Below, piece after piece: positions 47,801 to 60,021 of a stretch of DNA of 64,000 nucleotides. The notes beneath the pieces were generated by a model, which made no database searches, was not told the DNA's origin, and saw only the letters and a list, made by a program, of their open reading frames with translations. The position numbers and the translations under genes were made by a program. Every line of letters begins with the position of its first letter. Within the stretch, counting starts at the first letter, position 1. The DNA is from Golubevia sp. BC0850 (Eukaryota; Basidiomycota; Exobasidiomycetes; Golubeviales; Golubeviaceae), in contig JAAVVG010000002.1 in assembly GCA_012976225.1 (NCBI GenBank), positions 124,001-188,000 of the forward strand, written 5' to 3'.

Positions 47801-50800
47801 AAGGACTTGAAGACCAAATTAGCCAAAGCTGAAGAGAATCTAAGCCAAACTTCTTTGAGGAAAGAGGTCGAGACGAAGGATTTGCAGAATCGCTTGGACA
47901 AAGTCAATCAAGAACTATCTGCTGCTAAGGAACAGTACGCTATCTCCAAGACCAACGAGACTCACTTGCAATCCAGAGTCGACGATCTTCAGAAAGCTTT
48001 GGACACCAAGGAAGAGAAGCTGGCGGTCTACGAGAGACGAGTCGCAAATGCTGCTGCTGCAAATGCTATTGCTGGTGGAAGTGGTGCAACCGGAAGCAAC
48101 GATGGGTTGAGCAGAGAACAAAGTCTTGAGATCGAGCTAGCCGATCTCAGAGGTGATCTCAGATCAGCTCAGACAGAAGCTGAACAAGCAAGAGATCACA
48201 CCGAGCAGTTCAAGAGCATCGCTCAATCCGTGGAAGACGCTCTCAATGAACTCAAGACGAGCTCCGATTCTTACAGAGAGGAGATGGAGAAGCAGAAAGC
48301 TGAGAATGAGGTAAGTCTAACCAACATCTTCAATAGTCAGATCCGATCTGACTTCCTTTAACCTCTCTTTTACAGGCCGAAATCCAATCTATTCGATCTC
48401 GTCTCGAAGCCATGCTCCAGGAATTGACCACTTCCCAGAACGAATCCAGCGAACTCCGTCAGCAGCTCGAGACTCAACGTGCTTCTTTCGCCTCCGAGAA
48501 GCGTTCTTTGGAAGACACTCTCACTCAAATGACTGGAGTCGAGGATCGTGCTCAAGCTGCTCAGAACAACCTTCAAGCCGAAGTCAGGAGACAGGCTAAA
48601 CAGACAAGAGAGGCTCACAACAAGTACGAAGCCGAATTGGTCGCTCACGCTGAAGACGTCAAGAAGCTGACGAGAGCCAAGGAAGATCTCAGTCAGAGAA
48701 ATAATCACATTAGAGAGTTGACTTTCCAGACCGAGACTGCCACTGCCAATCTCACGAACTCCGAGAACAGCTGGAAGAATCAGAAGGAGAAGTTAGAGAA
48801 GGAGCTACTAGAGCTCGGAAAGAGAGTCGAAGACTTGACCAATCAGAACACACTCCTTCACACTTCTCTCGAGACTGCAAGTTCTCAAGCCAATCAGATC
48901 CGTCAAGCAGCTTCGCAACAAGGAGCCGCCGATGGCGATGTCAGTATGAGCGGCTCTGGAACTGAGGAACTCCACGAAGTCATCAAGTACCTTCGTAGAG
49001 AGAAGGAAATCTCCGACCTTCAAATGGAGATCCTCAAACAAGAAGCTACCCGATTACGTCAGAGTCTCGAGCATGCCAATCATTCTCTCGACGAAGTTCG
49101 AACCACTCTAGGTGAAGAGAGGAATCGCAACGCTGGAGCCGCAACGAGTGCTGAACAACACGCTGCTCTCTTGGAGAAGATCAATCAAGTTTCAATCCTG
49201 CGAGAGAGCAACATCACACTCAGAGAAGAGGCCGAAAGAGCTCAAAGTCGTGCTAACAGACTCGAGCAGTCGCTTTCTAGTGCGAACGCCGAGATCGAGC
49301 CTCTCAAAGAGCAACTAAGGAACTTGAACGTCGAGTTGGAGGCTTCTCAAGCTCAAGTCAAACTACTTCAAGAGGACAACACTCGCTGGCAGGCTAGAGC
49401 TCAGAGCATCTTGCAACAGTACAATCGTATCGATCCTGAAGAATTGAAGGCTTTGGAAGAAAGAGCGACAGCTGCTGAGAGCTCCAGAGATTCCATCAGA
49501 GCGGAGATGCAACTTCTAGTCGATGGGGCCAACGCCTCCACTGCAAGCGTCAGATCCGACCTGGAAGGTCAAGTCGAGACCGGTAAAACGAGGTTCAAAG
49601 CACTTCAAGATCAAATCAGGCAGAAACTCAAACAGAAGGACGAGGAACATCAGAACCTCGTCAACGAGAAGAACGCCATCGAACAGGAACTCAAGGCCCT
49701 TCAACAACAGCAGCAACAGAATCAAGAGAGCAACGATTCTTCAACTCAGGAAAGTGAAGCTCGAATGGCGGAGACAAGAGCTGAGAGAGACAGAGCTATC
49801 GAGGAGAAGGGTCAAGCAGAGAAGAAGATTGAAGAGAATCAGAAGAAGATTCAAGAATTGGAGGCTGAGCTCAAAGCAGCTCAATCTCAAGCAGCTGCTG
49901 CCGCTCCAGCTACTGGTGACTCGAATGAGGCTTTGGAGACCGCAAAAGCTGCTTGGGAGATGGAGAAGAAGAGCATCGAGGAGAAGGAAGGAAAGCATCT
50001 GCAGAGAGCCAAGGACTTCTTGAAGCAGAAGGTGAGTCCACAGATTCATTCTCATGAATGACCCGTTTGAAATGAAACTAGACTCCAAGTATAGCTGTCA
50101 TTCTAACCATCTTTCCTTGAAACCCCTATCCAATACACAGAAAGAAGCCGATACAGCTAGAGATGAGGCTCTTGCCAAGCTCGCCGAGCTGCAGAAGACG
50201 GCAGGTCAATCTACAGCTGTACCTTCTGGAGCTATTGATGGAAACGCAGCTACTATCGCAGCACTCGAGCAGCGCGTTAAGGAACTGCAGGAGGAACTCG
50301 TCAAGGCCAACGCTCTCGTCAAGGAACTTCAGGACAAGCTCTCTGCTTCTGGTGGAAGTACTTCTGGAGAGGTAGACCAACTGAAACAGACTCACGCAGC
50401 TGCTCTAGAATCTCAACGTTCAGATCTCTCGGAACGCTATCAACGACAACAGAAAGAAGCCATCGAGATCGCTGTCAACAGAGCGAAAGCTGCAATTTCT
50501 GCATCTCCAGCTAACTTGGGTTCTATTCAAGAAGCAGTCAATGCTGCTGTGGAAGCGAGAATGAAGGAGGTGACTGCATCGCACGCCGAAGCGTTGAAGG
50601 CTAGCAAGGAGGAGGGAGCCCTTGCTGGAAAGAATGAAGCCAACCTCAGGAACAACCTCATCAAGACCAAGAATGAGAGGGAGATCGCTAGACTCGGCGC
50701 TTTAGTGGAACAACTTCAATCAGGCGGTGCTGCCACCAGTACTCCTTCCATCCCGTCCATCAGAGGAGGAGCTTCAGGAGCAGGTGCTCCCTCCGTCAGA

Positions 50801-51160
50801 CCTTCAGCCTTGAGCGTCAGAGGAAGAGGAGCAGCGACTGCAGCTACTACCAGTCCAGGCACTACGAGAGCCACTGCTGCTTCATTGAACGCTAATACCG
50901 CTACTCCAGCTGCGTCTACTCCAACAGCTGGTGCCTCCGTTCGTGGATCTGCCAGCAGAGGAAGAGGATCTGGAATCGCAGCCAGAGGAGGAAGAGGAGG
51001 AGCGATGGCTGCTACCGCTGCTGCAGCTGCCGCTGCTGGTAGCTCGGAAGGTCCTCAGAAAAGGAAGTTGGAAGCAGCTTCGGGAGCGAATGCGGGAGCT
51101 GGGGCCGCCAAGAGAGGTCGGCCAGCTGTCAACAAGCCAGGAGGAGGAAGTGCCGCTTGA
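44846..51160 (+). CDS. Tpr/Mlp1-type nuclear basket nucleoporin
   Basis: Exons 44846-45422, 45571-45674, 45773-48310, 48376-50031 and 50141-51160 give 1964 residues, within the usual size range. Almost all of it is heptad-rich coiled coil, broken by a loop near residues 430-455 (LPGTPLRGLASLPNSQMM). Just after that, SFTQIYADLAKTQEELRREKVEREKLE starts the Tpr/Mlp1/2 middle domain, with LRALLREVTIRDDPS and DLCAQNARLLRVTRELG further on. The C-terminal 200 residues are Ala/Gly/Ser/Arg-rich with KRKLEAASG and AAKRGRPAV patches that look like nuclear localisation signals. Mlp/Tpr proteins form the filaments of the nuclear pore basket and take part in mRNA quality control, export and chromatin tethering. 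Confidence 0.92.
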
Positions 51161-51602
51161 GTTTGAGAACGGAAGAGAAAGAAGAAGGAAGGGAGGGTTT
51201 TGACCTATTGTATTCCATCGACAGAAGAATCCTTTTCAATTTGAGTTTTGTGCCTCTGGTTTTCCTTGCCTTTTCCATTTTGCAATTCGAATTGTCTCCT
51301 TACTGGGTTTAAGGAATCACACACACTCTTTAGTGATTTGAGTTCTGAAGCGATGAAAGGAGAAATGTTTGAAAAGCAATTTGGATACTACAAAGACTGG
51401 GTGGGAAATGAGATATCGTTCTCTGGTTGTTCTTTTTCAATTTATGTTATTTTGAGAAGAGAGACAAGACATGCTGGTCGTGAAACTGGGAGAAAGAGAT
51501 ACTAGGCGAGAACAAAGAAAAGGAAGAGAAGAATAGGCGACAAGAGAGAGATAGAATTGGAAGATCCACAAAATGGATCTTATCCACCTCCAAACTTCCT
51601 AC
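51161..51602. other. Convergent intergenic region after TPR
   Basis: 3' flanks of TPR and aldolase-family paralogue 2. A plus frame at 51248-51505 has no support. Confidence 0.5.
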
Positions 51603-51867
51603 TCAAGCCTTGTAAGATCCCTTTGTGTCATAGTCAACATGTTGGTAGTAAGGTGAAGCTTGGAAATATGCAGCTGTCTCATTTCCAGTGGCTTTCCTAG
51701 TGAATTCAGCTTCTTCTTTGCCAATAATGATAGGTTTACCAGCAGCTTGAGACTTGAGCATGACTTCACAGTGACGTTCCAAAGAGATGAATCTGAAAAC
51801 TGCAGCTTCGATAGAAGTACCAGCGGTAAGGATTCCGTGGCTGAGAGAGAGACAGAGGGAAGGTTGG

Positions 51868-51899
<32 letters not shown>

Positions 51900-53111
51900 G
51901 GGGGGGCAAGAACAGAGAGTCCCACGTCAGTTTCAGAAACGATTCTCGACAACTAGAGAAGGCAAAGTTTCCAAACAGCCGAGAATCAAAACGAAGACTA
52001 CGAAACTCACTTCTGCATAATCATAGCGTAGTTTTCTGGGCCCAAAGCCTTAGCGATGTTATCTCCCTCTTCATCTGCTAAAACCACTCCACCAAAGTTC
52101 TCGTAAAGAGAACACCTCTCATAGAACATGCAAGAATCTTGCGTGGTGATTTCGACGTTTTTACCAAGAGTTGAGAAGGCTTTTCCGTTGATTGAGTGGG
52201 AGTGACAAGCTGCGTCCATGTCTGGTCTGGCAGTGTGGATAGCGTGGTGAATGGCGAAGGCTGGGGGAGAGTTGAGGGGGGAAAACGATACGACGAGTGA
52301 TGAGAAAGGTAGAAAGATCAAAGATGTGTGAAGTCAGTAGAAGGTTCAGAGTGGGGTAGGCGGAGAAGAAGAACGATGTCTCCTCACCAGCTTGATTGTA
52401 AAATCTTCTCTCTGGTTTTCCACCATCTTTGATTTCTCCATCCGGTCCAATGAGAAGAAGATCAGACTTGGTCATGAATCTGAAAGCCAGACCGAAAGGA
52501 CTGTGAGGGGGGGGGGGCAACGGGAGAGACGGAGTTAGCCAAGCCCGAGTGATTTGAGGTAGAACAACTCGCGGAACTCACTTGACCCAGAAATGGTCCT
52601 TCAGAATTGGATCACGGTAGGTGAGATGCTGTTTTTGGAGAGGAAACAGGTGAGTTCAATTAGGTTGATGAAGGAGCGAAGTGGACGAGCCGGGGTGGAG
52701 GGGAAGAAACTGGGTAGAATTGATTGGATAACTTACTCCAGCGACACCTGTAGTTGATTGTGATGAATTCAAAGGTCAGTAAGGAATCGATTTCGAGCTC
52801 AAAAGGGTCAGAGGAATGGTCGTGCGACACCACTCACCTTCGTCGAAGCCCAACATAGCAAAAACCCTGAATGAAGCAGCCAATCGCTCTTTACGAGCCT
52901 CACGTTCCTCTTCTAAGCTATCGTATGAAGGTGCACCTGGCATGTGGAAGCCTGGAGGAAAGGAAGAGAGGGAAGAGAGAGGAGAACGAAGGGAAGAGAG
53001 TCAGTGCGGGTAAGGGTTTTGCTGGGGGAGAATGAGAGGATGAGACTAACCCTTTGCTTTCTCTTGGGATTCCATTCCCTTTTTGGCATTGGTAGTTGGT
53101 TGTGGGGCCAT
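51603..53111 (-). CDS. Class II aldolase/adducin-family protein, paralogue 2
   Basis: Seven minus-strand exons (53111-53051, 52951-52838, 52747-52737, 52628-52582, 52500-52388, 52260-52011, 51840-51603) give 277 residues. Exons 2 to 7 have exactly the same lengths as in paralogue 1 (114, 11, 47, 113, 250, 238 nt). Conserved blocks are EGVAGHLTYRDPILKDHFWVNPFG, FRFMTKSDLLLIGPDG, HSHSINGKAFSTLGK, YENFGGVVLADEEG and NHGILTAG. It starts with MAPQPTTNAKKGME at an ATG, unlike paralogue 1. It probably has the same fold and metal site; the substrate is unknown. The last intron carries a GA/CT microsatellite in the same position as the CT array of paralogue 1. Confidence 0.9.
51868..51893. repeat. GA microsatellite in the last intron of aldolase-family paralogue 2
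   Basis: A (GA)13-type run next to a G-rich stretch, CT-rich when read on the coding strand, close to the 3' splice site. Confidence 0.85.
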
Positions 53112-53586
53112 TGTTAAAGTGCTTTGAGGTGTTGAGTGAAATTGGTTGGGATGTTCAAGAGCAAAGAGTCGTCTCGGTTTAAAATCCAAATGAAGCCGAA
53201 GTGATTGGCTGGCCCAAGCTCACCGAGCAACCTGGAGTGAGCATTGCTCTCTCTCCTGAAATGCGTTCAAGAAGAACACTGTATAGCTCTCAGATGCTGA
53301 TGGGCTGATTTCAGCCGATTTTCAGTGGAGGTGGAAGGGGTATTAAAGAAAGAGGGGGGGGTTACAACGTTTTCGCCACTCATGCCAATTCAGAAGTTGA
53401 TAAAGTATTTCCCGAAGAATTGGCAATCCTGACTGGCTAGAACATAGGAGACTTTTGACTGAATGAATGAACAGTCGGAGGGTTAAAATTGATCTTTAAC
53501 TTTCTTCTGAAGCCATTATTGCACTCGATAGTACTCCATCTTCCAAGCCAAGCAACACTTTTAGGTCTCATCCCAACTTTCTGGGA
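53112..53586. other. Divergent intergenic region
   Basis: Promoter region shared by aldolase-family paralogue 2 and the DENN-type gene. No gene was seen. Confidence 0.5.
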
Positions 53587-55734
53587 ATGACTCAAGATGA
53601 ATTCGGTCCTTCACCTTCTAACCTCATTGGAATCTTTCTAGCTCAGTCAGTCTCAGTGCAATCCTGATATCTTCTATATCTGTGATTGCCCCTTTGCTGA
53701 TTGCCCACCTCCATCTATTCTCTTCATCCCCTCCAGATTCCACGTAAGGACAGGGAATGAGATCGTATGGCAGCTACCTTCGTCGGATGATCAATTGGAC
53801 TTGAAAGGGGTAGAATGGAAAGCACTACCAAGTGGAGCTCAGAAAGTGGAAAGAGAGACAATCTTCTTCGAGCCACCCTCAACCTCTCTTGACTCTCGTC
53901 GATTGGGCGTAGCTTCTTTTAGAAACAGGAAACTTGATGATGATTCGAAGAATCAAGCTGGCTGGGATAGAGGAGGGTTGGATCAGAGAGGAGCTAGAAT
54001 GGTAGCTGTTGGAGTGATAGTCGGTGAGTACTGGAAATTTTTTTTGGGAGGACAGTCGTTACTGGGATGCATTGCAGGGACTGGGGATAAGTTCAAACTG
54101 AGGTCAAGGAGCTTCTGGCTCAATCTTTCAGTTGCCTGGTCAAAGCAAAGTCGAGCTACTGAGAGGACGTTCTGAGGCAACAACTGCCCTGCACCCCGCA
54201 CCTCTGATCGCTGATCGCTCTTCCCTGTCTCTTCTAACCTTCCCTCAGAATGTAGCTCTCAAGATCCGATCTCACAACTTAAAGCTTCAACACCTCACCT
54301 TCGAACACTAGAGTCTCTCGCAGAAGCATTTGCGGAAAATCCAGATCGAGGTCATCAGGATTTAGAATCTTATTTTCAAAAACACGTGTTCATTGAAAGT
54401 GCCTCTCTTTTGGAAGAAGTAAGTCAATTGCTTCTGACTTTTAGACAAGAAACTATAAAGCTCGTATGACGGAGTTCTGATCTATCACCCTCTCTACTCA
54501 CCAGACTCAACTTCCAGACGAGCATAATCCCACCCTTCAATTGCCAGCTCTCATCTCAGCTGTAGGACCTATCTTCCCAGGACTTATCAAAAGACTACTT
54601 CAACCTACACAAAGACTCCTCATTTACTCTACCCCTCCACTTTCTCCAGCAAGTTCTCTGGCATTCAATCTATCTTTGATAATCCAATCGTCTTTCTCTA
54701 CTAATAGCCAATCACAACAGGATCTGTTGATCAGGGGCTTAATGGGACTTCATGATATTACGCAACTCTCAGAAGAAGATAAATCAAGGACTTCGGGAGG
54801 TTCGAAGGAGAAGAAAGGATGGATAGCCTGGACTACAGACAAACTCTTGTTCGAGAAACCTGAACTTTATGATTTGCTTTTGGATCTCACTCCTTTAGTT
54901 CCTAACTTTGACTCTTCAAGTCAAGCGATTCCTAAGCTGTTCTCAACAGTCAAAGTCTTGGACGCAAGAACCCCTAGAAAGAAGTCAATCCTCAAATCTC
55001 AAACTTGGACTGCTCGAGAGCTCAGGCTATTCACAGAACTAGACTCTCAAGCCGTTTCAACTTCAGAAGAGGCTAGATCGAAACAGAGGAGTGGATCTGA
55101 GAGTCAAAATGGGACTGGTAGGGTCGGATCGACTTCTAGAGCAGGAAGATTAGAAAGACAGTCAAATGTCTCTTCAACTAGGAAATTCCTGATCACTCTT
55201 CTAACATTGATTCGATATTATCTAGCTGGGGTTTGGTTTCTTCCTCAGAACTGGACTTTAGGATTACCTTCGACTGGGGGAACTGGTCTGAGGACAGTGG
55301 AAGGAAGTAGCAGGTTAATTCAAGATGATGAGAGGATTAGAGCTAGTGGATCTGGACTGAGAAGACGTGGATCTTCAGACAATCATTCAGAAAGTTCAAT
55401 GCCTGGAACCTATCAACAGCAAGAGAACGGTCGACTGGAGATCTCAGAAGAGGAGGAGGCTAGTAATAGAGCCTCTTATGCGAGATCTTTAGCTGAAGTT
55501 TGGACAAGTTGGTCCGAGAATTTGGCTCGAGATGCTAATGAGTCGATTCAGAGGAAGGTGGAAAGCAGGGGAAGCCAGTTGGTGATAACCTCTCGAGATT
55601 TATCCGAAATGGGTTTGAGTTCGGCCAATCAAGTCGACGTTCAATTGGTCAAGTCTTTTGTCGAGAGGATCTCAAATCAGGAAGGAAATACGGTTGAGAT
55701 CATTGTGAAGAAAGATTGGTGGAGAATCTTTTAA
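53587..55734 (+). CDS. LCHN/DENND11-type DENN-family protein
   Basis: Exons 53587-53645, 53737-54023, 54249-54418 and 54505-55734 give 581 residues. The start NLIGIFLAQFHVRTGNEIVWQLP, then LKGVEWKALPSGAQKVERETIFF and RGARMVAVGVIV, match the upstream DENN part of LCHN-like proteins. ISAVGPIFPGLIKRLLQPTQRLLIYSTPP is the core DENN strand-helix block (the xxVGPxxxxLxKxxLxxxRILxxxxPP pattern). DENN proteins act as exchange factors for, or binders of, Rab GTPases. A Ser/Arg-rich insertion (about residues 355-395) is unlike animal LCHN. The first exon was chosen because it completes the GIFLAQF strand in phase. The family is probable; the Rab partner is unknown. Confidence 0.8.
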
Positions 55735-56324
55735 TTGACAGGTTGGAATACAGGGTTGTACTTTTTCTTTCCTTTATTTATATCTCTTTCTTTTGGCGAA
55801 TCAATTAAATTCTTTATGTCGAAGATTATAAATAGATAGATAATCTAGACTTCCAAATCATATCGGGTTTGCTCTGGTGAAGTTCTTTGTACAATCTTCC
55901 AGAACTTCGCAGGCTGTCGATCTCAGTTTTCTTGACCGAGCCTTTTCTTTGATTCTAGTTCCTTTCCCGTTCCTTCTGGCTTTCTTTAACGATTTTGCAT
56001 TGTCTTCCAAGGTTCGAGAGGTTCTCAAAGCTGGGGGTGATCGGTGTTCAAGGTTCAAGACTTTCCCATAATTGGAAAGATCCGTCAACGCGTCAAGAGT
56101 TTGGGTTGGTACACGCGTTCAAAGCTTCTAGAGCTCTATAACTCAATTCAGTCTCTCAAAGCTTTCTTACAGTGACTTTAGTTGATGTACCTAAATGATC
56201 GCAAGCCAATCACAAGCATCGGACAGAGTAACCTTGGTTTCCAGTACATGTACCTACTTGAAATACAATGTGCCCTTCGAAGGGAGTAAGAAAACCGCCT
56301 CACACCAGACCATCGTTTCCCAGA
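55735..56324. other. Convergent intergenic region with two ACGCGT sites
   Basis: 3' flanks of converging genes. ACGCGT occurs at 56088-56093 and 56113-56118. Because no promoter is expected here, this shows that the hexamer occurs by chance in this genome. Confidence 0.5.
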
Positions 56325-59300
56325 TCATGAACTCTCTTTCGTCCCCTCTCCAACAGCATTACTCGAGCTCATGTCGACACTTGGGCCTGGCGTGGAAGCG
56401 CTGGGGCTAGTAGCACCGACAGACTGACGATTTTTGCTAGCTAGCTGCCTTGCAGTTAATTTGCTCGTCTGATACGTTGGATGAGGAATGACAGTTGGAG
56501 ACAAATGAGAACTTGAAGTCAAACCACTTGAAGAATTGGATTTCTTCATACTTGAGGAAGCACCATAACCTGAACTTTTACGTTTAAGACTTGGAGCAGA
56601 AGGACTTGGAATAATGACTTGGACATCGTAATCTTGAGCAGATCTTCTACGAGGACTTTTAGAAGGAGACTTGTTGATTTGACTTGTTTCTCCCACAGCT
56701 TGACTTCCTCCACCGATCCCAGCTGAAAGTCTCGAGGTTTTTTTGTACTGGCGTTTCTTGTCACTAGGATGAGTTGGAAGAATTCCGCCTTGAGATAGAG
56801 GTTTAGCTGTAAGAGGTGGTCCACCCATTCCTTTCCTCCAACCTTTACCCAATCCTTTCCACTTCCCTCTACGATAAGGTTTTGAACTCATTGAACTCGG
56901 ACCTGGATTTGAGAGAATTGAAGATTTGCCCTTCGGCTCTGACGAGGAGCTACTAGCTGGTTTTCTACCTGCTCTACCTTTAACAGCAGAAGGTTGAGCT
57001 TGAGAAGTGGTAGCTTTTCCTTTGCCTTTCCATCTACCGGAAGAAGAGATCTGGTAAGGAATCAATTCTCCATTCGCTTTGATATCGGTCTCATACATCA
57101 TTCCATTCTGCTCGATTGTTCCATCTGAAGGTCCTTGGATCTGAAGTTGCTGATCTTGACTTGAGCTTTGATATAACCTTTCGTTGATAGCAGCCATCTT
57201 GTTCTTGGCGTTGGGAACAGGTCTGTTGACCAAACTTCTTGATCTAGGCACGTACTTGTCTGTCAGGTGTTCAGCAAGCCCGTTTGGAATCGAGTTGGGA
57301 CCTGGAAGATTCACCTTTGGATATCTCCTCGAAGGCAGTGAACGAAGCTTGATCAAAGTGAACACCGAGGTGAAGAGAGAAGGGTTCTCGGTCAGTGAAA
57401 TGACGTCAATTGCCAGCCAATTGACAATTCGAGCTTTCTTCCTTTTCAATCTATTGACTCACTATCTCAGCGAATTTCTTCCCGATTCTCCATTCTTCCT
57501 CCCTCCTCTCCTTCTCTTCAGCCGCTCTCTTCTCCTTGTCCAAGCTTTCCGTATCGCCGTGTTGCCAGACTTTCCAATCTTGATCTCCTCCATTCTGCAA
57601 TGCCAAAGAGATTTGATTCTCATTCTCAATGCTTCCATTGAGTTTATCACTTTCAAGATTAGTTCCAATCAAAGTTTTGACGACTTTCCCTCTTCCAAAG
57701 ACTTCCCAAATAGATTCAGTGACTCCGTCCGTCTCTTCAGCGTCTTCTCCTCTCAAAGTGTAAGTAGCTGGATATCTTGAATGTTTCTGGTCCTTTTCTA
57801 TAGAGTGAGAAGATGGAAAATCTGGAGAAGAACCAGACGCAGCCTCAGATCCAATGCTAGGTAAAGAACAAGTGATTCTGATTTCTCTCTTCTTCAATTC
57901 TTTACTCGATGGAATTTTTTCCTTTTTGTTTGGATTGTTAACAGCAATGGCACCTAGACCTACGACCTTCTTCTCCGCTTTCTTCGTGATAGCTCTTCTC
58001 TCAATAACAGCATCCCAAAGTGGTAACCAGAATCGAATAGTTGGAGATTCTCTGAATTCTAAGACCAAGAGAGGCGGAGAGGGTTGGAAATCGTGCGGCC
58101 ATGCCACAGCTTGTTGACTAGAAGTAATTGAAGGTGTTGAAGGTTTGATTGGTGCGGGTTTCGAGGTAGAGGCCGAGGCTGACGGAGGTGGCATAGAATT
58201 GATCGGAGGACTAGTCTTGGGGATTGAAGGATTTGGAGTTGAGTTTTGAGTCGAGTTGGATTGAAGGCTTGAGTCAACTAGTAAAGAGGATGGAGAGATA
58301 GTGTTTGGAATTGGAGCTTGATCCATTAGAGTTGGGTTAGAATTCGTGCGATTGAGCTGTGTGTCTGGTTGTTGAGAAACTGGAGCTAAATCCAAAGGAT
58401 TGAAGGTTCCCGACCAAGAACGTTGAAGTTGCGTTTGAGGTTGAGCTGGATCCGGCGCTTTGATCTGAGGTTGAGGGGAAATTCCAGGAGAAGATCTTGG
58501 ATAAGATCCATCTTGTAAAGAGGAAGTAGTAGGAGCCTTAGGTAAACTTCTTTCCATTTCCATTCTAGCAGCTTCCCAAACTTTAGCTTCATTCGCCAGA
58601 ATCTGAGGAGATTTCTCAACGTATTCTGGCGTTTGAGTTTCAGTAGAAGGTGGTGGAGGTACTTGGAAATTAGTAGGAACCGCAGGCACAGAAGAACTTG
58701 GATGAATTGGGATTTGAACTTGCTCTGGACTTCCACTCTCATTTCTGTTTCCTATTTCAGGAGCGCCCATTTGAAGTGATCTGATCCTTCCTTCCTTCTC
58801 CTTGGCTTTCTTTTCTGCTTCTTCCTTGGCTTTTTGTTCTTTCTTAATCTCCTCTGTGAATCTACCAATGTATCCTCCTAATTCTTTCAATTGATCCCCA
58901 ATTGCAGAACCACTGGCAGCTACGGATAAGAGAGATTGAAGATGTGGATTCGTGAGAGCATGATTGTTAACTCTTTGAATCAGAATCGGATCGATGGAGT
59001 TTGGATTGGATTGAGCTGAGGAGGAAGGTGTTGAAGAAGAAGGAGTGACTCTAGAGGGAGTGGGATTTGAATTGGAATAGAGATTTGAATTGGAACTTGA
59101 AGCTTGAATCGTATTTGAGGTTGAAGATTGCGGTGCTGAATTTGAGGCGAGAGCAGCTGGAGGAGTCGGAGAAGCTGAAGAAGTAGAAGGCCTTGAAGGT
59201 ACCGTCATTGATCCACCAGGCTTAGTTCCCATCTCTGGACCCGAAGCATTAGCAGCAGCAGCAGCCGCGCTCAACTTGTTCTTCTTGACAGCAGCCGCCT

Positions 59301-59667
59301 TCTTCTTCTTCTCCACCAATCTAGGATCCGGATTTTTCTTCCTCCAAGCAGCTCTTTTCTTATCGCAATCTTCTTTCCATTTCTTCCATTCATCATCTAA
59401 CTGTTGATTCTGAAGGTTTAAAACTTGAGCGTCTCTACTTCCAGGTGTTGGACCCATTGGAAGATTAGTTGGATCAGGTCTAGCTTCCCAAAGCTTGGTT
59501 CTTGCGAATGAATGAGGTCCACATTTTAGATTCACACGACCTAATTGAGTTAGGATGTGCGGAGCTTGAGGATTGAAGGAATGGAGAAGTGAGGGTGGAA
59601 GTGAGGGTGGATAGTGAGTTGCTGATGGACCGGTGTTGCTGGAATTGGATGGGACTGGTGTCTTCAA
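56325..59667 (-). CDS. Large low-complexity protein, possibly chromatin-associated
   Basis: Two minus-strand exons, 59667-57463 and 57386-56325, give 1088 residues. An N-terminal segment (SFARTKLWEARPDP, then DDEWKKWKEDCDKKRAAWRKKNPDP) is followed by Lys/Ala repeats and Ser/Pro/Gln-rich sequence. A short conserved-looking helix region (about 215-290) reads NNHALTNPHLQSLLSVAASG. A more folded region (about 555-700) includes PPLLVLEFRESPTIRFWLP and the Trp-containing TESIWEVFGRGKVVKTLIG. The C-terminal exon is basic, with KGRAGRKPAS and SPRRRS motifs. The EFRE..RFWLP segment reminds me of the Swc3-type region of SWR1 remodelling complex subunits, but I cannot confirm it. Nuclear location is inferred from the basic motifs. 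Confidence 0.7.
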
Positions 59668-60021
59668 GCGGATTGAAAAGATCGGTAGGACACTTGTGAG
59701 ATGGAAAAGTCGGGATTGGCGTAGTGATTGAAGGAGGATTAGGCTGGGTAGAATGGAAGAGAGAAGGAGAGACGAGTGTCAGAGCTGGTCTACGCCTCGA
59801 CTGAGCTTAGTTCTCAGCTCTGGCTTTCGTGACTGGCAGTCATCTTGATAATGATGTCAGTACCGATTGATTTTGGACTGAAGCAGGGTAACCTCATGAA
59901 CCAGGCCGAGGCCAGTGCTGCATTCTCTCTGGCATTCCACTACAAGAACCCATCTAAAGACCCTTCGACAGACTGACTATGAGTGTTCGGATCTTCTCCA
60001 TTTCTACCTCTGCGCTCTCAC
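59668..60021. other. Intergenic region between two minus-strand genes
   Basis: Promoter of the large low-complexity gene and 3' flank of the next. No gene was seen. Confidence 0.5.

Noticed and set aside
56088-56118. Pair of ACGCGT boxes as a promoter element
   Set aside because: They lie between the 3' ends of two converging genes, where no promoter is expected.
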